This document shows positions 32,303 through 41,539 of a DNA stretch of 64,000 nucleotides, in pieces (position 1 is the first letter of the stretch; each line of letters starts with the position of its first letter). Location of the stretch: the NCBI GenBank assembly GCA_902495245.1, contig CABUWI010000008.1:62001-126000 (forward strand). Reading direction: 5' to 3'. Both the position numbers and the translations under genes were made by a program. Under the pieces are notes generated by a model that was not told the DNA's origin, made no database searches, and worked only from the letters and a program-made list of their open reading frames with translations. The DNA is from an uncultured Porphyromonadaceae bacterium (GTDB lineage: Bacteria > Bacteroidota > Bacteroidia > Bacteroidales > Muribaculaceae).

Positions 32303-34076
32303 CGGTCTTGCTGTCGATTAGTTTGATTTTTTCTTCAATCGTGGCTTGTTCCTGGCGCAGGCGCTCGATGCGGTGCTGAAGGTCGCGCAGCAGGCTCTCG
32401 CCGTTTTTCGAGCCCGACGAGAGGAAGCCGAGGTTGTTCTCGTAGGTCTTGATTTCGTTTTTCTTGGCGTCGAGGGCACGCATCAGGCTCTGACGCTGGC
32501 GGCTGAGGTCGTTTCCGCTCAGTTCGCTGACGCCGTGCTCGAAGGCGGCCATGCGCGCTTTGCGGCGGCTGATGTCGAGCAGGTCGTAGAGGCGGCTCAC
32601 CTCGGCGCGATATGCGTCGTGAAGCTTGTCTTTGTCGCGGAAGGGCACATGGCCTATCTCCTGATACTCCTTCATCAGGGCGCGCACGCTCTCGATGGCG
32701 GCGTTGCGGTCGGCCTCGCCCTCGGCGGCGCCGATTGCCTTGAGGCGCTCAATCACGTCGCGCTTGGCCTTGAGGTTGGCCTGCTCCGAGCTGCGGCGGC
32801 CGTCGCTGTTCTGCTTCTTTGCCTCGAAAAACTTGTCGCACGCGGCGCGGAAGCGGTTCCACACGGCGTCACTCTGCTTCTTGCCCACGGCGCCGATGGT
32901 TTTCCATTTTGCCTGGAGGGCCACCAGGGCGTCGGCCGTCTTTTTCCAGTCGGTCGACTCGGCCAGTTCCTCGGCCTGCTCGCAGAGGCTGATTTTCAGG
33001 GCCAGATTCTCGGCCGATTCTTCCTTGACGCTCTTGAAGTGGGCAGCTTTGGCGGCGAAGAAGTCGTCGCAGAGCTTGCGGAAGCGGTCATAAAGCTGCG
33101 CGTTGGTCTTGCGGCTTGCGAAGCCGAGCTGTTTCCAGCGTCCCTGCAGGTCGATGACGCTTTTTGTGGCGTCGTCCCATGCGGCAAAGTTCTTCAGCTC
33201 GTCGGGCTTGATGGCCTCCAGCTCGCCGATCAGGGCCAGCTTTGCCTCTTCGTTGCGGCGCTCCATGGCTTTGCGCTCTTCAAAGAAGGCCTGATAGCGC
33301 TTGTTGATTTCGGCCGATATGTCTTTGAAGCGGTTCCATATCTCTTCGCGGAACTCCTTGGCCACGGGGCCTGCCTCGCGCCACTTGTCGTGAAGCTCCT
33401 GCAGGCGGCGGAAGGCCGTAACCACGTCGGGCTCGTCGGCCAGTTTCGACGCTTCGTCTATTATCAGGTTTTTCGTCTCGAGATTTTTCTTGAAGTCGAG
33501 GTCGCGCAGGTCTTTGTTCACCTTGAGCTGGTCATAGAATGTCTCCGTGGCCTGCTGATAGCGCTTCCAGATGTCGCTCACCTCGGGCGCGGGCACCTCG
33601 CCGACGGTCTTGAACTGCTGCTGCAGCTCGCGCACGCGCTCCAGTTTGAGGTGAACGTTGTCGGCGTCGTCGGCCGCGCGGGTAATTTCGTCGATAATCT
33701 CGTTTTTGCGGGCGAGGTTGGCCTGTCGCTCGGCCTCCTGTTCGGCAGCCAGGGCGGCTTTCTTGTCTTTTATGGCCTGCCAGATGTTCTTGAACTCTTC
33801 CTCTTCGGCGTCGGCCGCGGGGCTGAAGTCGGCCTCGGCGTTGCCCTCGACGGCGAGAAACTCTTTCTTTTCGGCTGCCACTTCGTCGTGGCGAATGGCA
33901 TAGAACAGCATTTTCAGGCGGTTCACCTCCTCGCGGGTGATTTCGGCGGCGTCTTTGCCGGCGAGCTCTGTCATTTTTCCGACAATTTCAGCCTTTGTCA
34001 TAGGGGTCTGGCGGGGTTGAGTTGCATCGGTTGCAGCGACTTCTGAAGTCGTCAAGGGTTCTGATTGCAGTTCCAT
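32295..34076 (-). CDS. DUF349 repeat protein
   Basis: 593 residues, nearly all helical and coiled-coil. It contains about five DUF349 repeats, each a helix pair with W..(I/L)....(Q/A) spacing, for example REEIWNRFKDISAEINKRYQ, DLQGRWKQLGFASRKTNAQL, ALQAKWKTIGAVGKKQSDAV and RALMKEYQEIGHVPFRDKDK. Repeats carry conserved WK..G...K phrases. Cytoplasmic, no catalytic motif. DUF349 proteins are widespread in Bacteroidetes and actinobacteria; their role is not established. First gene of the DUF349-glycosyltransferase-recQ-gtrA unit. Confidence 0.88.
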   Translation of the reverse strand: MELQSEPLTTSEVAATDATQPRQTPMTKAEIVGKMTELAGKDAAEITREEVNRLKMLFYAIRHDEVAAEKKEFLAVEGNAEADFSPAADAEEEEFKNIWQAIKDKKAALAAEQEAERQANLARKNEIIDEITRAADDADNVHLKLERVRELQQQFKTVGEVPAPEVSDIWKRYQQATETFYDQLKVNKDLRDLDFKKNLETKNLIIDEASKLADEPDVVTAFRRLQELHDKWREAGPVAKEFREEIWNRFKDISAEINKRYQAFFEERKAMERRNEEAKLALIGELEAIKPDELKNFAAWDDATKSVIDLQGRWKQLGFASRKTNAQLYDRFRKLCDDFFAAKAAHFKSVKEESAENLALKISLCEQAEELAESTDWKKTADALVALQAKWKTIGAVGKKQSDAVWNRFRAACDKFFEAKKQNSDGRRSSEQANLKAKRDVIERLKAIGAAEGEADRNAAIESVRALMKEYQEIGHVPFRDKDKLHDAYRAEVSRLYDLLDISRRKARMAAFEHGVSELSGNDLSRQRQSLMRALDAKKNEIKTYENNLGFLSSGSKNGESLLRDLQHRIERLRQEQATIEEKIKLIDSKTDA

Positions 34077-34163
34077 GTTTAATGAAAAGTTAGAATGTTT
34101 AAGATTGTAGAGTGTAGGGGTTGCGTAGGCCGCGAGGCTTCCGCTCGGTCGTTAATTATCTGC

Positions 34164-34195
34164 CAAATGTACGGAAATTTTTGTCAATGAGCAAA
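34164..34195 (-). promoter_or_regulatory. Promoter of the DUF349-recQ-gtrA unit
   Basis: On the minus strand TTTG (34195-34192), a 20-bp gap, and TACATTTG (34171-34164) form an excellent -33/-7 pair about 90 bases before the DUF349 start. No similar strong promoter is seen for the overlapping genes downstream. Confidence 0.75.
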
Positions 34196-34317
34196 TTTTT
34201 CGACTTTTTAGAGATTTTTGGAGATATAAACAAAAATTTCGTAAAAAAATGTCGCGACATAACGCTCACCCCCCCAGTTAGTTATGGTTTTAGTGAACAA
34301 AAAGGCCCTTTGAGGGG

Positions 34318-34348
34318 TTTGGATATTGGCAAATTTTAACTAACTTTG
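34318..34348 (+). promoter_or_regulatory. Promoter of the SusC-SusD operon
   Basis: TTTG (34318-34321), 19 bp, TAACTTTG (34341-34348), about 60 bases before the SusC start. No sigma/anti-sigma or hybrid two-component gene accompanies it, so regulation is not evident from context. Confidence 0.75.
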
Positions 34349-34410
34349 CCGAATCAAGCCTATTTAATTATTTTTATTTAATCACGTTTTTTAACCAACT
34401 GTTTCCAGGT

Positions 34411-37400
34411 ATGAAAAAGATTTTTTTCTTCCTCATGGCGGTGATTTTGTGCTCGGCGACCGCAATGGCCGACCGCACAATCACGGGTACGGTCGTATCG
34501 GAGCTCGACAATGAGCCTCTGGTCGGCGCGACAGTACTGCCGCTGCCCATCGGCTCGGCCGACGGCACGGCAACTGATCTCGAGGGTAATTTCACTCTCA
34601 AAGTGCCCGCTACCTGTCATGAAATCCAAGTATCGTTTGTCGGCCTTAACACACGCTCGGTGCGTGTTGTCGACGGCAAGAAGATGCTTGTCAAGCTTTC
34701 GTCTAAAGAAAACCGCCTCGACGAGGTGATGGTCGTGGCCTACGGCACGGCCAAGCGCAGCGAATACACCGGTTCGGCCTCAGTGGTCAAAGCCGACGCT
34801 ATTCAGGACGCTCTCGTGTCGTCGGTAACCTCAGTGCTCTCCGGCAAGGTTTCGGGCGTGCAGACCCTCAGCAGCGACGGCCGCCCCGGCAGCGCGCCTT
34901 CAATTCGCGTGCGCGGCGTAGGCTCAATCAATGCATCGGCCGAGCCCCTCTATGTTGTTGACGGCATGCCCTACGACGGCGCCATCTCCGACCTCGCCAC
35001 CAGCGACATCGAGTCGATGACCGTCCTCAAGGACGCAGCCTCGACAGCCCTCTACGGCGCACGCGGCGCAAACGGCGTTGTGCTCATCACCACCAAGCGC
35101 GGTGCCTCCGGCGCAGCCCGCATCACGTTCGACGGCCGCTGGGGCGGCAACTCGCGCGCGGTGCCCAACTACAACGTGCTCAAGAACACCGCACAGTACA
35201 TGGAGCTGGTCTATGAGGCCTATAACAATCAGAACCTCTCGAACGGCATGAGCGCCAACGCCGCATGGCAGAGCGCCGCGCAGAAGACGCTCACCGCCAC
35301 CGGCTATCAGATCTACACTCTGCCTCAGGGCGAATATCTCATCGGCCGCAACGGCAAGCTCAACCCCAACGCTCAGCTCGGCTACAGCGACGGCACCTAC
35401 TTCTACACTCCCGACGACTGGACCGAAGGCACCATGCGCAACGGCCTGCGTCAGGACTACAGCCTCAGCGTTGCCGGCGGCACCGACCGCATCAAATACT
35501 ACGTCAGCGGCAGCTATCTGGGCGACGAAGGTATCATCATCGGTTCTGACTTCAACCGTTTCAGCACCCGCGCCACGGTTGACTACCAGGCAAAGACCTG
35601 GCTGAAAATCGGCACCAACCTCGCCTACACCTACACCAGCGCAAACCGCCCCGGCGAGATGGACACCGACTATTCGTCTTCGTCGGGCAACGCTTTCTAT
35701 CTGGCCAACCAGATTGCACCGGTATATCCGATGTACGTGCGCAGCGCCGACGGCAAAATCGTCTATGACGACCACTACGGCCACAAAGTTTACGACTACG
35801 GCGACGGCAAGTCAACAAACATGACCCGCCAGTTCATGTCGATGGCCAACCCCATCGGCAACCTGCTTTACGACAAGACCGAATATCTGAGCGACGTTTT
35901 CGACGGCAAGTGGTATGCCGTCATCACCCCCATCGAGGGCCTCTCGATTAACGGCAACGTGGGCTACTGGCTCAGCAACGACCGCCAGCACATTCTCAAC
36001 AATCCTTTCTACGGTCAGGGTTCTGAAGGCGGCGGCTTCGCCGAACAGGTCTTCCAGCGCAGCCGCTCAATCAACTGGCAGGTGCTCGGCTCTTACACCA
36101 AGACCTTCGCCGACAAGCACACCATGGACGTCATGGTCGGCTATGAGACCTATAACCTCGAAAGCGAAAACGCCGGCGGTTACGGCTATAACCTCTACAG
36201 CCCCGACGACTGGACCGTCAGCAACGTAATTGACCGCAAGAGCGGCTTCGGCGCACGCGACATCCAGTACACCACCCGCGGCATTCTGGCCCGCGCCAAA
36301 TATAACTTCGACAACCGCTACTTCTTCCACGCCAGCTACCGCCGCGACTCTTCGAGCCGTTTCGCTCCGGGCCACCGCTGGGGCGACTTCTTCTCCGTGT
36401 CGGCCGCCTGGGACATCGCCAAAGAGCCTTTCATGGAACAGGCAACGGCCGTTGACCAGTTGAAGTTCAAGGCCTCGTTCGGCCAGAACGGTAACGATAA
36501 CCTCGGTGTAGATGCCTATTACTATTACGCATGGCAGGACCAGTACAAGCACACCGGTGCCGACGGCGTCTGGAATGATGCCGAACTCGTCTACAAAGGC
36601 AACAAGGACATCACCTGGGAAAAGAGCAACAACTTCAACATCGGTTTTGACTTCAGCTTCTTCCAGGGCAAGCTCGACGGTACCATCGAGTACTATCAGC
36701 GCCAGGTTTCGGACATGCTCTTCAACCTGCCCGCAGCTCCCTCTCTGGGCTATTCGTCGATTCCCGCAAACGTCGGCTCGATGCGCAACTACGGCGTTGA
36801 AATCGAACTGAACTACAACATCTTCAACACCAAGAATTTTACCTGGAGCGTCAGTGCCAACATCACCACCATGGGCAACAAGATTCTGAAACTCCCCTCG
36901 GAGTTGATTCAGGACGGCAAGTGGGTGAGCGGCAACCGCATCTTCATGGAAGGCGAGTCGATGTACAACTGGTACTTCCCTTCATATGCCGGCGTTGACC
37001 CTGAAACCGGTACAGCCCTCTACTGGGCCCGTTACACCAGCGATAAGGACGCACTTACAGCCCTCGGCATCGACCCCGCCCTCGCCGGCACCGAGGTGAA
37101 GACTCCCACCTATCCCGACGCTGACGAAGGTAACCCCGACAAGGGTCTCGTTGTGAACCGCAAGGCAACCGGCAACCTGATGCCCAAGGCCTACGGCGGT
37201 TTCGGCACCAGCGTCTATGCCTATGGCGTTGACTTCTCAATCAGCTTCGCCTATCAGTTCGGCGGCCGCATCTACGACAACACCTACGCCCAGACCATGC
37301 ACAACACCCGCATAGCAACCAACATCGGCCGCAACTGGCATGTGGACATTCTTGACCGCTGGCAGAAGCCCGGCGACAAGACCGACGTGCCCCGCATCAA

Positions 37401-37674
37401 TGCCAACGACACCTATTCGTCAGCCGCCTGCGACCGCTTCCTCGTCTCGAGCAACTACCTGAGCCTTAACAATATTACGCTCGGTTACACTCTGCCCTCG
37501 AAGTGGACCAACGCAATCGGCATCGAGAGCATCAGAATCTATGGCGCTGCTGAAAACGTGGCCCTCTGGACCAAACGTCGCGGTCTTGACCCCCGCCAGA
37601 GCTACACTTCGTCAATCAACTCGACATACTCGCCCATGCGCAGCATTTCAGGCGGTATCCGTGTGCAGTTCTAA
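34411..37674 (+). CDS. SusC/RagA-family TonB-linked outer-membrane transporter
   Basis: 1087 residues. It has a signal peptide to about residue 21, a carboxypeptidase-regulatory-like domain (RTITGTVVSELDNEPLVGAT to about residue 100), then a TonB-interacting DEVMVVAYGTAKRSEYTGSA, a plug with VQTLSSDGRPGSAPSIRVRG and YVVDGMPYDGAISDLATSDI ... DAASTALYGARGANGVVLIT, and a large barrel. It pairs with the SusD-like lipoprotein 33 bp downstream, forming the pedal-bin type import complex for large ligands. No glycoside hydrolase or protease is encoded in the same run, so a glycan ligand cannot be assumed. Confidence 0.95.
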   Translation: MKKIFFFLMAVILCSATAMADRTITGTVVSELDNEPLVGATVLPLPIGSADGTATDLEGNFTLKVPATCHEIQVSFVGLNTRSVRVVDGKKMLVKLSSKENRLDEVMVVAYGTAKRSEYTGSASVVKADAIQDALVSSVTSVLSGKVSGVQTLSSDGRPGSAPSIRVRGVGSINASAEPLYVVDGMPYDGAISDLATSDIESMTVLKDAASTALYGARGANGVVLITTKRGASGAARITFDGRWGGNSRAVPNYNVLKNTAQYMELVYEAYNNQNLSNGMSANAAWQSAAQKTLTATGYQIYTLPQGEYLIGRNGKLNPNAQLGYSDGTYFYTPDDWTEGTMRNGLRQDYSLSVAGGTDRIKYYVSGSYLGDEGIIIGSDFNRFSTRATVDYQAKTWLKIGTNLAYTYTSANRPGEMDTDYSSSSGNAFYLANQIAPVYPMYVRSADGKIVYDDHYGHKVYDYGDGKSTNMTRQFMSMANPIGNLLYDKTEYLSDVFDGKWYAVITPIEGLSINGNVGYWLSNDRQHILNNPFYGQGSEGGGFAEQVFQRSRSINWQVLGSYTKTFADKHTMDVMVGYETYNLESENAGGYGYNLYSPDDWTVSNVIDRKSGFGARDIQYTTRGILARAKYNFDNRYFFHASYRRDSSSRFAPGHRWGDFFSVSAAWDIAKEPFMEQATAVDQLKFKASFGQNGNDNLGVDAYYYYAWQDQYKHTGADGVWNDAELVYKGNKDITWEKSNNFNIGFDFSFFQGKLDGTIEYYQRQVSDMLFNLPAAPSLGYSSIPANVGSMRNYGVEIELNYNIFNTKNFTWSVSANITTMGNKILKLPSELIQDGKWVSGNRIFMEGESMYNWYFPSYAGVDPETGTALYWARYTSDKDALTALGIDPALAGTEVKTPTYPDADEGNPDKGLVVNRKATGNLMPKAYGGFGTSVYAYGVDFSISFAYQFGGRIYDNTYAQTMHNTRIATNIGRNWHVDILDRWQKPGDKTDVPRINANDTYSSAACDRFLVSSNYLSLNNITLGYTLPSKWTNAIGIESIRIYGAAENVALWTKRRGLDPRQSYTSSINSTYSPMRSISGGIRVQF

Positions 37675-37707
37675 AATCAACATAACAATTAGAGAAAAAT
37701 CACAGAT

Positions 37708-39330
37708 ATGAAATCGAAATATCTTTTTCTTTCGGTTCTCGGAACTTTGGCTGCCGCAGGCCTCACGGGCTGCTACGAAATGGACACGCAGCCTATGGAC
37801 CAGAATGTAACCGACCAGCAGAAGACCGATGCCAAAGAGGCCATTCCTGAAAACGCCCAGGCAAGTATCACCGGTATTTCTGCCGTGTTCTCGAGCTATA
37901 ACGCCAACTTTGCCGACGAGACCCACAGCGACTTCGGCTTTGCCTCGACAATGATCGGCAACGACTGCCGCGGCGTCGACATGGTCAGCGACGTGCTCGG
38001 CTATAACTGGTTCGGCAACGAGGCGCAGATGGGCACGTGCTCGAACACCGACGACCTCACAATCATGACCTGGAAGAACTGCTACCGTCAGATCTTCGCC
38101 GCCAATGCCGCCATTAAAGGCATCAACCCCGAAACAGAAGACGCCACCCTCCAGTTCTATCTGGCTCAGGCGCTGGCAATGCGCGCTAACGACTACTTCA
38201 TTCTCGCTCAGAACTACCAGTTCACCTATAAGGGCAATGAAGACAAGCCTTGCGTGATGCTCATCACCGAAAAGAACGAAGAGGAAGTTGCCCTCAAGGG
38301 TGCCGGCCGTGCCACCGTGGCCGCCATCTACACCCAGATTATGGAAGACCTCGACGATGCCGTTTCGCTGCTCGAAGCCAGCGGTATCCGCCCCGAACAG
38401 GTTGTAGAGAGCAAACCCAAGCGCTTCATCTCGCTCGCAACGGCCTACGGTCTGCGTGCCCGCGTGAACCTGGTCATGAACGAATGGCAGGCCGCCGCTG
38501 ACGACGCCGAAAACGCAATCAAGAACTTCAACGGCAAGGCCAAGTCGCTGGCCGAGGCTTCGAAGCCTTCGTTCAACTCGCTGCTTGAAAGCGACTGGAT
38601 GTGGGGCATACCCATCGCCTCGACCGACCGCGTGGTTACCTCCGGTATCGTCAACTGGCCCAGCCACATGGGTTCGTTCAACTACGGCTACGCAACCGCA
38701 GCAACCGGCAATAGCAACCCCTGGCGCCGAATCAACAAGAAGCTCTTCAACACGATTCCTGTCAGCGACGTGCGTCGCGGCTGGTTCCTCGACGGCGACA
38801 AGTACAGCCCCAATCTCACAGAGGCCCAGCAGGCTTTCCTCGATAAGAAAGAGGCGCTGCCCTTCACTCAGGTAAAGTTCGCACCTTATGGCGATGTAAT
38901 CGGCACCAATGAAAACGCCAACGACATTCCTCTGATGCGTATCGAAGAAATGTATCTCATTCAGGCCGAGGCAACGGCAATGGCCGGCGGCGACGGTGCT
39001 TCGATTCTGACCGAGTTTGTGAGCACATATCGCGATCCGCAATACAGCTTCAGCGGCTCGGCTGCCGACGTTCAGGAAGAGTGCTTCCGTCAGCGCCGAA
39101 TCGAGCTCTTCGGCGAAGGCCTCATCTTCTACGATTACATGCGTCTGAAAAAAGACTTCGACCGTCGCGGCGGCGGCTGGCAGTCAACCATCTGCTACAA
39201 CGTGCCCGCAGGCTCGCCCGTGTTGCTTCTGGTTATCCCGAATGCCGAAATCAACGGTAACAAGCTCTTTAACGGTGCCGACAACAACGCTCCGGCTCCT
39301 CACCCCGATGCAGTGCCCGATATTGATTAA
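37708..39330 (+). CDS. SusD/RagB-family nutrient-binding lipoprotein
   Basis: 540 residues. The N-terminus ends in a lipobox (LAAAGLTGCYEM, Cys23), so it is lipidated and sits on the cell surface as a lid on the SusC barrel. SusD-type helical TPR-like regions are visible: LAQALAMRANDYFILAQNYQ, RFISLATAYGLRARVNLVMN, and MRIEEMYLIQAEATAMAGGD near the C-terminus, with RRIELFGEGLIFYDYMRLK as the usual late motif. Co-transcribed with SusC. Confidence 0.94.
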   Translation: MKSKYLFLSVLGTLAAAGLTGCYEMDTQPMDQNVTDQQKTDAKEAIPENAQASITGISAVFSSYNANFADETHSDFGFASTMIGNDCRGVDMVSDVLGYNWFGNEAQMGTCSNTDDLTIMTWKNCYRQIFAANAAIKGINPETEDATLQFYLAQALAMRANDYFILAQNYQFTYKGNEDKPCVMLITEKNEEEVALKGAGRATVAAIYTQIMEDLDDAVSLLEASGIRPEQVVESKPKRFISLATAYGLRARVNLVMNEWQAAADDAENAIKNFNGKAKSLAEASKPSFNSLLESDWMWGIPIASTDRVVTSGIVNWPSHMGSFNYGYATAATGNSNPWRRINKKLFNTIPVSDVRRGWFLDGDKYSPNLTEAQQAFLDKKEALPFTQVKFAPYGDVIGTNENANDIPLMRIEEMYLIQAEATAMAGGDGASILTEFVSTYRDPQYSFSGSAADVQEECFRQRRIELFGEGLIFYDYMRLKKDFDRRGGGWQSTICYNVPAGSPVLLLVIPNAEINGNKLFNGADNNAPAPHPDAVPDID

Positions 39331-39364
39331 GGAATAAGCCTAACTTAATAATTTTGAATAAATC

Positions 39365-41248
39365 ATGAATATCTCAAAATATCTTTCTGTAGGCCTCATC
39401 GCCCTTATGGGCGCTGCTTTCACGGCCTGCGACGGCAAAGACGAGCCGGATTACCAGAATCCGTCGAAGCCTGCCGAGACCCAGCGAGTGTACTTTGCCA
39501 ATTCGTCGGTGTCTGAAATCGTGGCTGCCGACCAGACTTCGATTGAGGTGCCCGTTTACCGCCCCGACGGCGAGGACAACGTTAAAGAGGCTCTGACCGT
39601 GCAGTTGCTCACCACTGACCCCAGTGGCCTCTTCACCGTGCCGGAGACTGTTACGTTTGCCGAAAACTCGAACGTTGCCGTCATCACCGTGGGCTTCAAC
39701 ACTGCCAATCTGACCCCCAATTCTCCCTATACCCTCCAGATTGCCGTTGACGAGGCCAATGCCGACATGTATGGCATCGCAACGGTTGACCTCTCCGTCA
39801 ACTATGAGGTCATGACCGAATGGGCTCTGTTTGACTATGATAAGGCTGCCGGCCGCGACGCCCAGGGCACCTGGACTCTCGGCGCTCCGTTCAGCGGTTC
39901 GCTGGCTCCCGTGCGTGTGTTTGCCCGCTGGATTCCCAGCAATCCCGACAACATGCAGTTCATCATGCAGGTCTATGGCCCTGAAGATGACCCCGATCCG
40001 GACAAGACCGACATGGACGACCCCGACTGGATTAAGGTCATGGAGTTCAATTCGCCCGACGGCGGCAAGACCATTAACGTGCCCGTTCAGGACGCAGTTG
40101 CCGACATCTTCGGCGACGGCATGTACTTTGGCGATGCACACTCGATGATGCCCAACCGTTTCCCCAACGCCTCGAGCTTTGACAAGGTGAGCGGTACTTT
40201 CACGCTCAACCTCATGTGGGCTGATGCCGAAGGCCCCTGGAGCCCCGGCGACAACTTCATCGTGCTCAACGGCTATGCCGACACCAAAGAGTATATTCTT
40301 TCGGTCAGCGATGCCGGTCCCGTCAATGCCGGCGGCACCGACTACACTCTGCTTGACTTCCAGTTCAACAAGAACATCAACTTCGTTGAATACACGATTG
40401 TGAGCGGCGAGCTCGACGAAGAGCAGATTGCCGCCGTGGTTGAGAAGATGGAAGACCCCGAACAGACCGATTATGCCATCTCAACCATCGAGACTGCCGG
40501 CACGCAGGCCGTAACTTTCCCCCGCAGCGGCAAGTTCACCGTAGTTGCTGTCGGCTATAACATCAGCGTTGCAGGCGAAGTTGCTCCGAAGACTTCCGCA
40601 TCGTGCGTCTTCGACTTCGTCAACAACGACCCCGACGCCGACTGGAAGACCATCAACGAAAACGCCGTCTTCACCGAGAACGCTCTTGGCATCATGGGCG
40701 TTCCCGAAGCAACCTACACCGTAACCTTCCAGCAGCACCTCGACTTCCCCACGACCTACCGCATTCGCGCTCCCTATGAGAACTGGCCCTATCTCGCCGC
40801 TCTCGAGGGCAACGTTGAACTTGCTCCCGAAGTAGGCTCGATTGTCTTCGACTGCGAAGACCCCGCCAAGGTGGTGGTTGATCGTAGCGTTACCGGTCTC
40901 GTCGTAGTCGGCATGGGCAATCTGACCCTGCAGAGCAACGTTGACGGCACTCTTGCCGACAAGGTTATCACTTTCTCGGCTCAGGAAGACCCTCAGAACC
41001 CTGACTTCCTGATGTGGTTCGGAGCTGACGGTCCGTATGTAGGTAACTTCAACATGGCTCTTGACTTCAACGACAGCGCTGCCGCCGCTGCTCCCCGCAA
41101 GGCTCAGGCAACGCGCAAACTCGGCAAGCTCACACCCATGCGCGGCATCACTCCCGCCAAGGCTTCTGTTCCCGCCGGCACGACCTATAAGGCTGTCGCA
41201 TACGGCGAGAAGGCAGGTCGCTTCAACCTGACCCGCGCACGCCACTGA
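39365..41248 (+). CDS. SusE-position surface lipoprotein with beta-sandwich domains
   Basis: 627 residues with a lipobox (MGAAFTACDGKDEPD, Cys22). The N-terminal part (ETQRVYFANSSVSEIVAADQ ... LTVQLLTTDPSGLFTVPETV) looks like an immunoglobulin-like or Calx-beta-type sandwich (DUF4843-like). The later parts are beta-rich and unknown to me. Position and anchoring suggest an accessory ligand-binding protein of the SusCD complex. The C-terminal 45 residues are basic and rich in Ala, Lys and Arg (APRKAQATRKLGKL). No enzyme motif is visible. A terminator follows. Confidence 0.78.
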   Translation: MNISKYLSVGLIALMGAAFTACDGKDEPDYQNPSKPAETQRVYFANSSVSEIVAADQTSIEVPVYRPDGEDNVKEALTVQLLTTDPSGLFTVPETVTFAENSNVAVITVGFNTANLTPNSPYTLQIAVDEANADMYGIATVDLSVNYEVMTEWALFDYDKAAGRDAQGTWTLGAPFSGSLAPVRVFARWIPSNPDNMQFIMQVYGPEDDPDPDKTDMDDPDWIKVMEFNSPDGGKTINVPVQDAVADIFGDGMYFGDAHSMMPNRFPNASSFDKVSGTFTLNLMWADAEGPWSPGDNFIVLNGYADTKEYILSVSDAGPVNAGGTDYTLLDFQFNKNINFVEYTIVSGELDEEQIAAVVEKMEDPEQTDYAISTIETAGTQAVTFPRSGKFTVVAVGYNISVAGEVAPKTSASCVFDFVNNDPDADWKTINENAVFTENALGIMGVPEATYTVTFQQHLDFPTTYRIRAPYENWPYLAALEGNVELAPEVGSIVFDCEDPAKVVVDRSVTGLVVVGMGNLTLQSNVDGTLADKVITFSAQEDPQNPDFLMWFGADGPYVGNFNMALDFNDSAAAAAPRKAQATRKLGKLTPMRGITPAKASVPAGTTYKAVAYGEKAGRFNLTRARH

Positions 41249-41272
41249 TTCCCAACCCAACCCTCAATACCC

Positions 41273-41311
41273 GCAGAGGTCGGCTCGCCCGCGAGCCGGC
41301 CTCTGCTTTTT
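41273..41311 (+). terminator. Intrinsic terminator of the SusCD operon
   Basis: Stem GCAGAGG-t-CGGCTCGC with GCGAGCCG-g-CCTCTGC (41273-41306), followed by TTTTT. It ends the core genome operon just before the accessory region. Confidence 0.92.
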
Positions 41312-41319
41312 CCCTCCGA

Positions 41320-41350
41320 TTGCTTTTCACGCAATTTTTCCGTAACTTTG
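41320..41350 (+). promoter_or_regulatory. Promoter of the broken RhuM-type gene
   Basis: TTG (41320-41322), 20 bp, TAACTTTG (41343-41350). It now drives the truncated reading frame at 41378 and perhaps the HNH gene behind it. Confidence 0.7.
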
Positions 41351-41377
41351 CAGCAGTCAGCACACCCTCAGACAGTC

Positions 41378-41527
41378 ATGGCAAAAGAAATCCAATTCAT
41401 TCTATATAACCTTCCCGACAACTCCGGCACGGTGCAGGCCTGCGTCTACTTCCGGAGAATTGATTGAAGAGGGAACTATTCCAACAGTTCAACCGGAAGG
41501 AAATCGTCAAGTCGAAAGAGAAAGGAT
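41378..41527 (+). pseudogene. Fragmented RhuM-family gene
   Basis: ATG 41378 begins MAKEIQFILYNLPDNSGTVQ, the typical start of RhuM-like proteins (annotated as virulence or KilA-N-type DNA-binding accessory proteins), but the frame stops after 29 codons at 41466. In another frame the bases from about 41453 read SGELIEEGTIPTVQPEGNRQ-VERE, which fits a later part of the same family (before the usual EYYNLD). The intervening helix-turn-helix part is missing, so an internal deletion with a frame change joins start and middle, and the C-terminal half is gone, replaced by the HNH gene. Confidence 0.6.
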
Positions 41528-41539
41528 ATTTTCGAAAAT

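Noticed and set aside
32346..34046. A 566-codon plus-strand frame opposite the DUF349 gene
   Set aside because: Leucine-, alanine- and valine-rich antisense shadow of helical repeats; no start signal or promoter.
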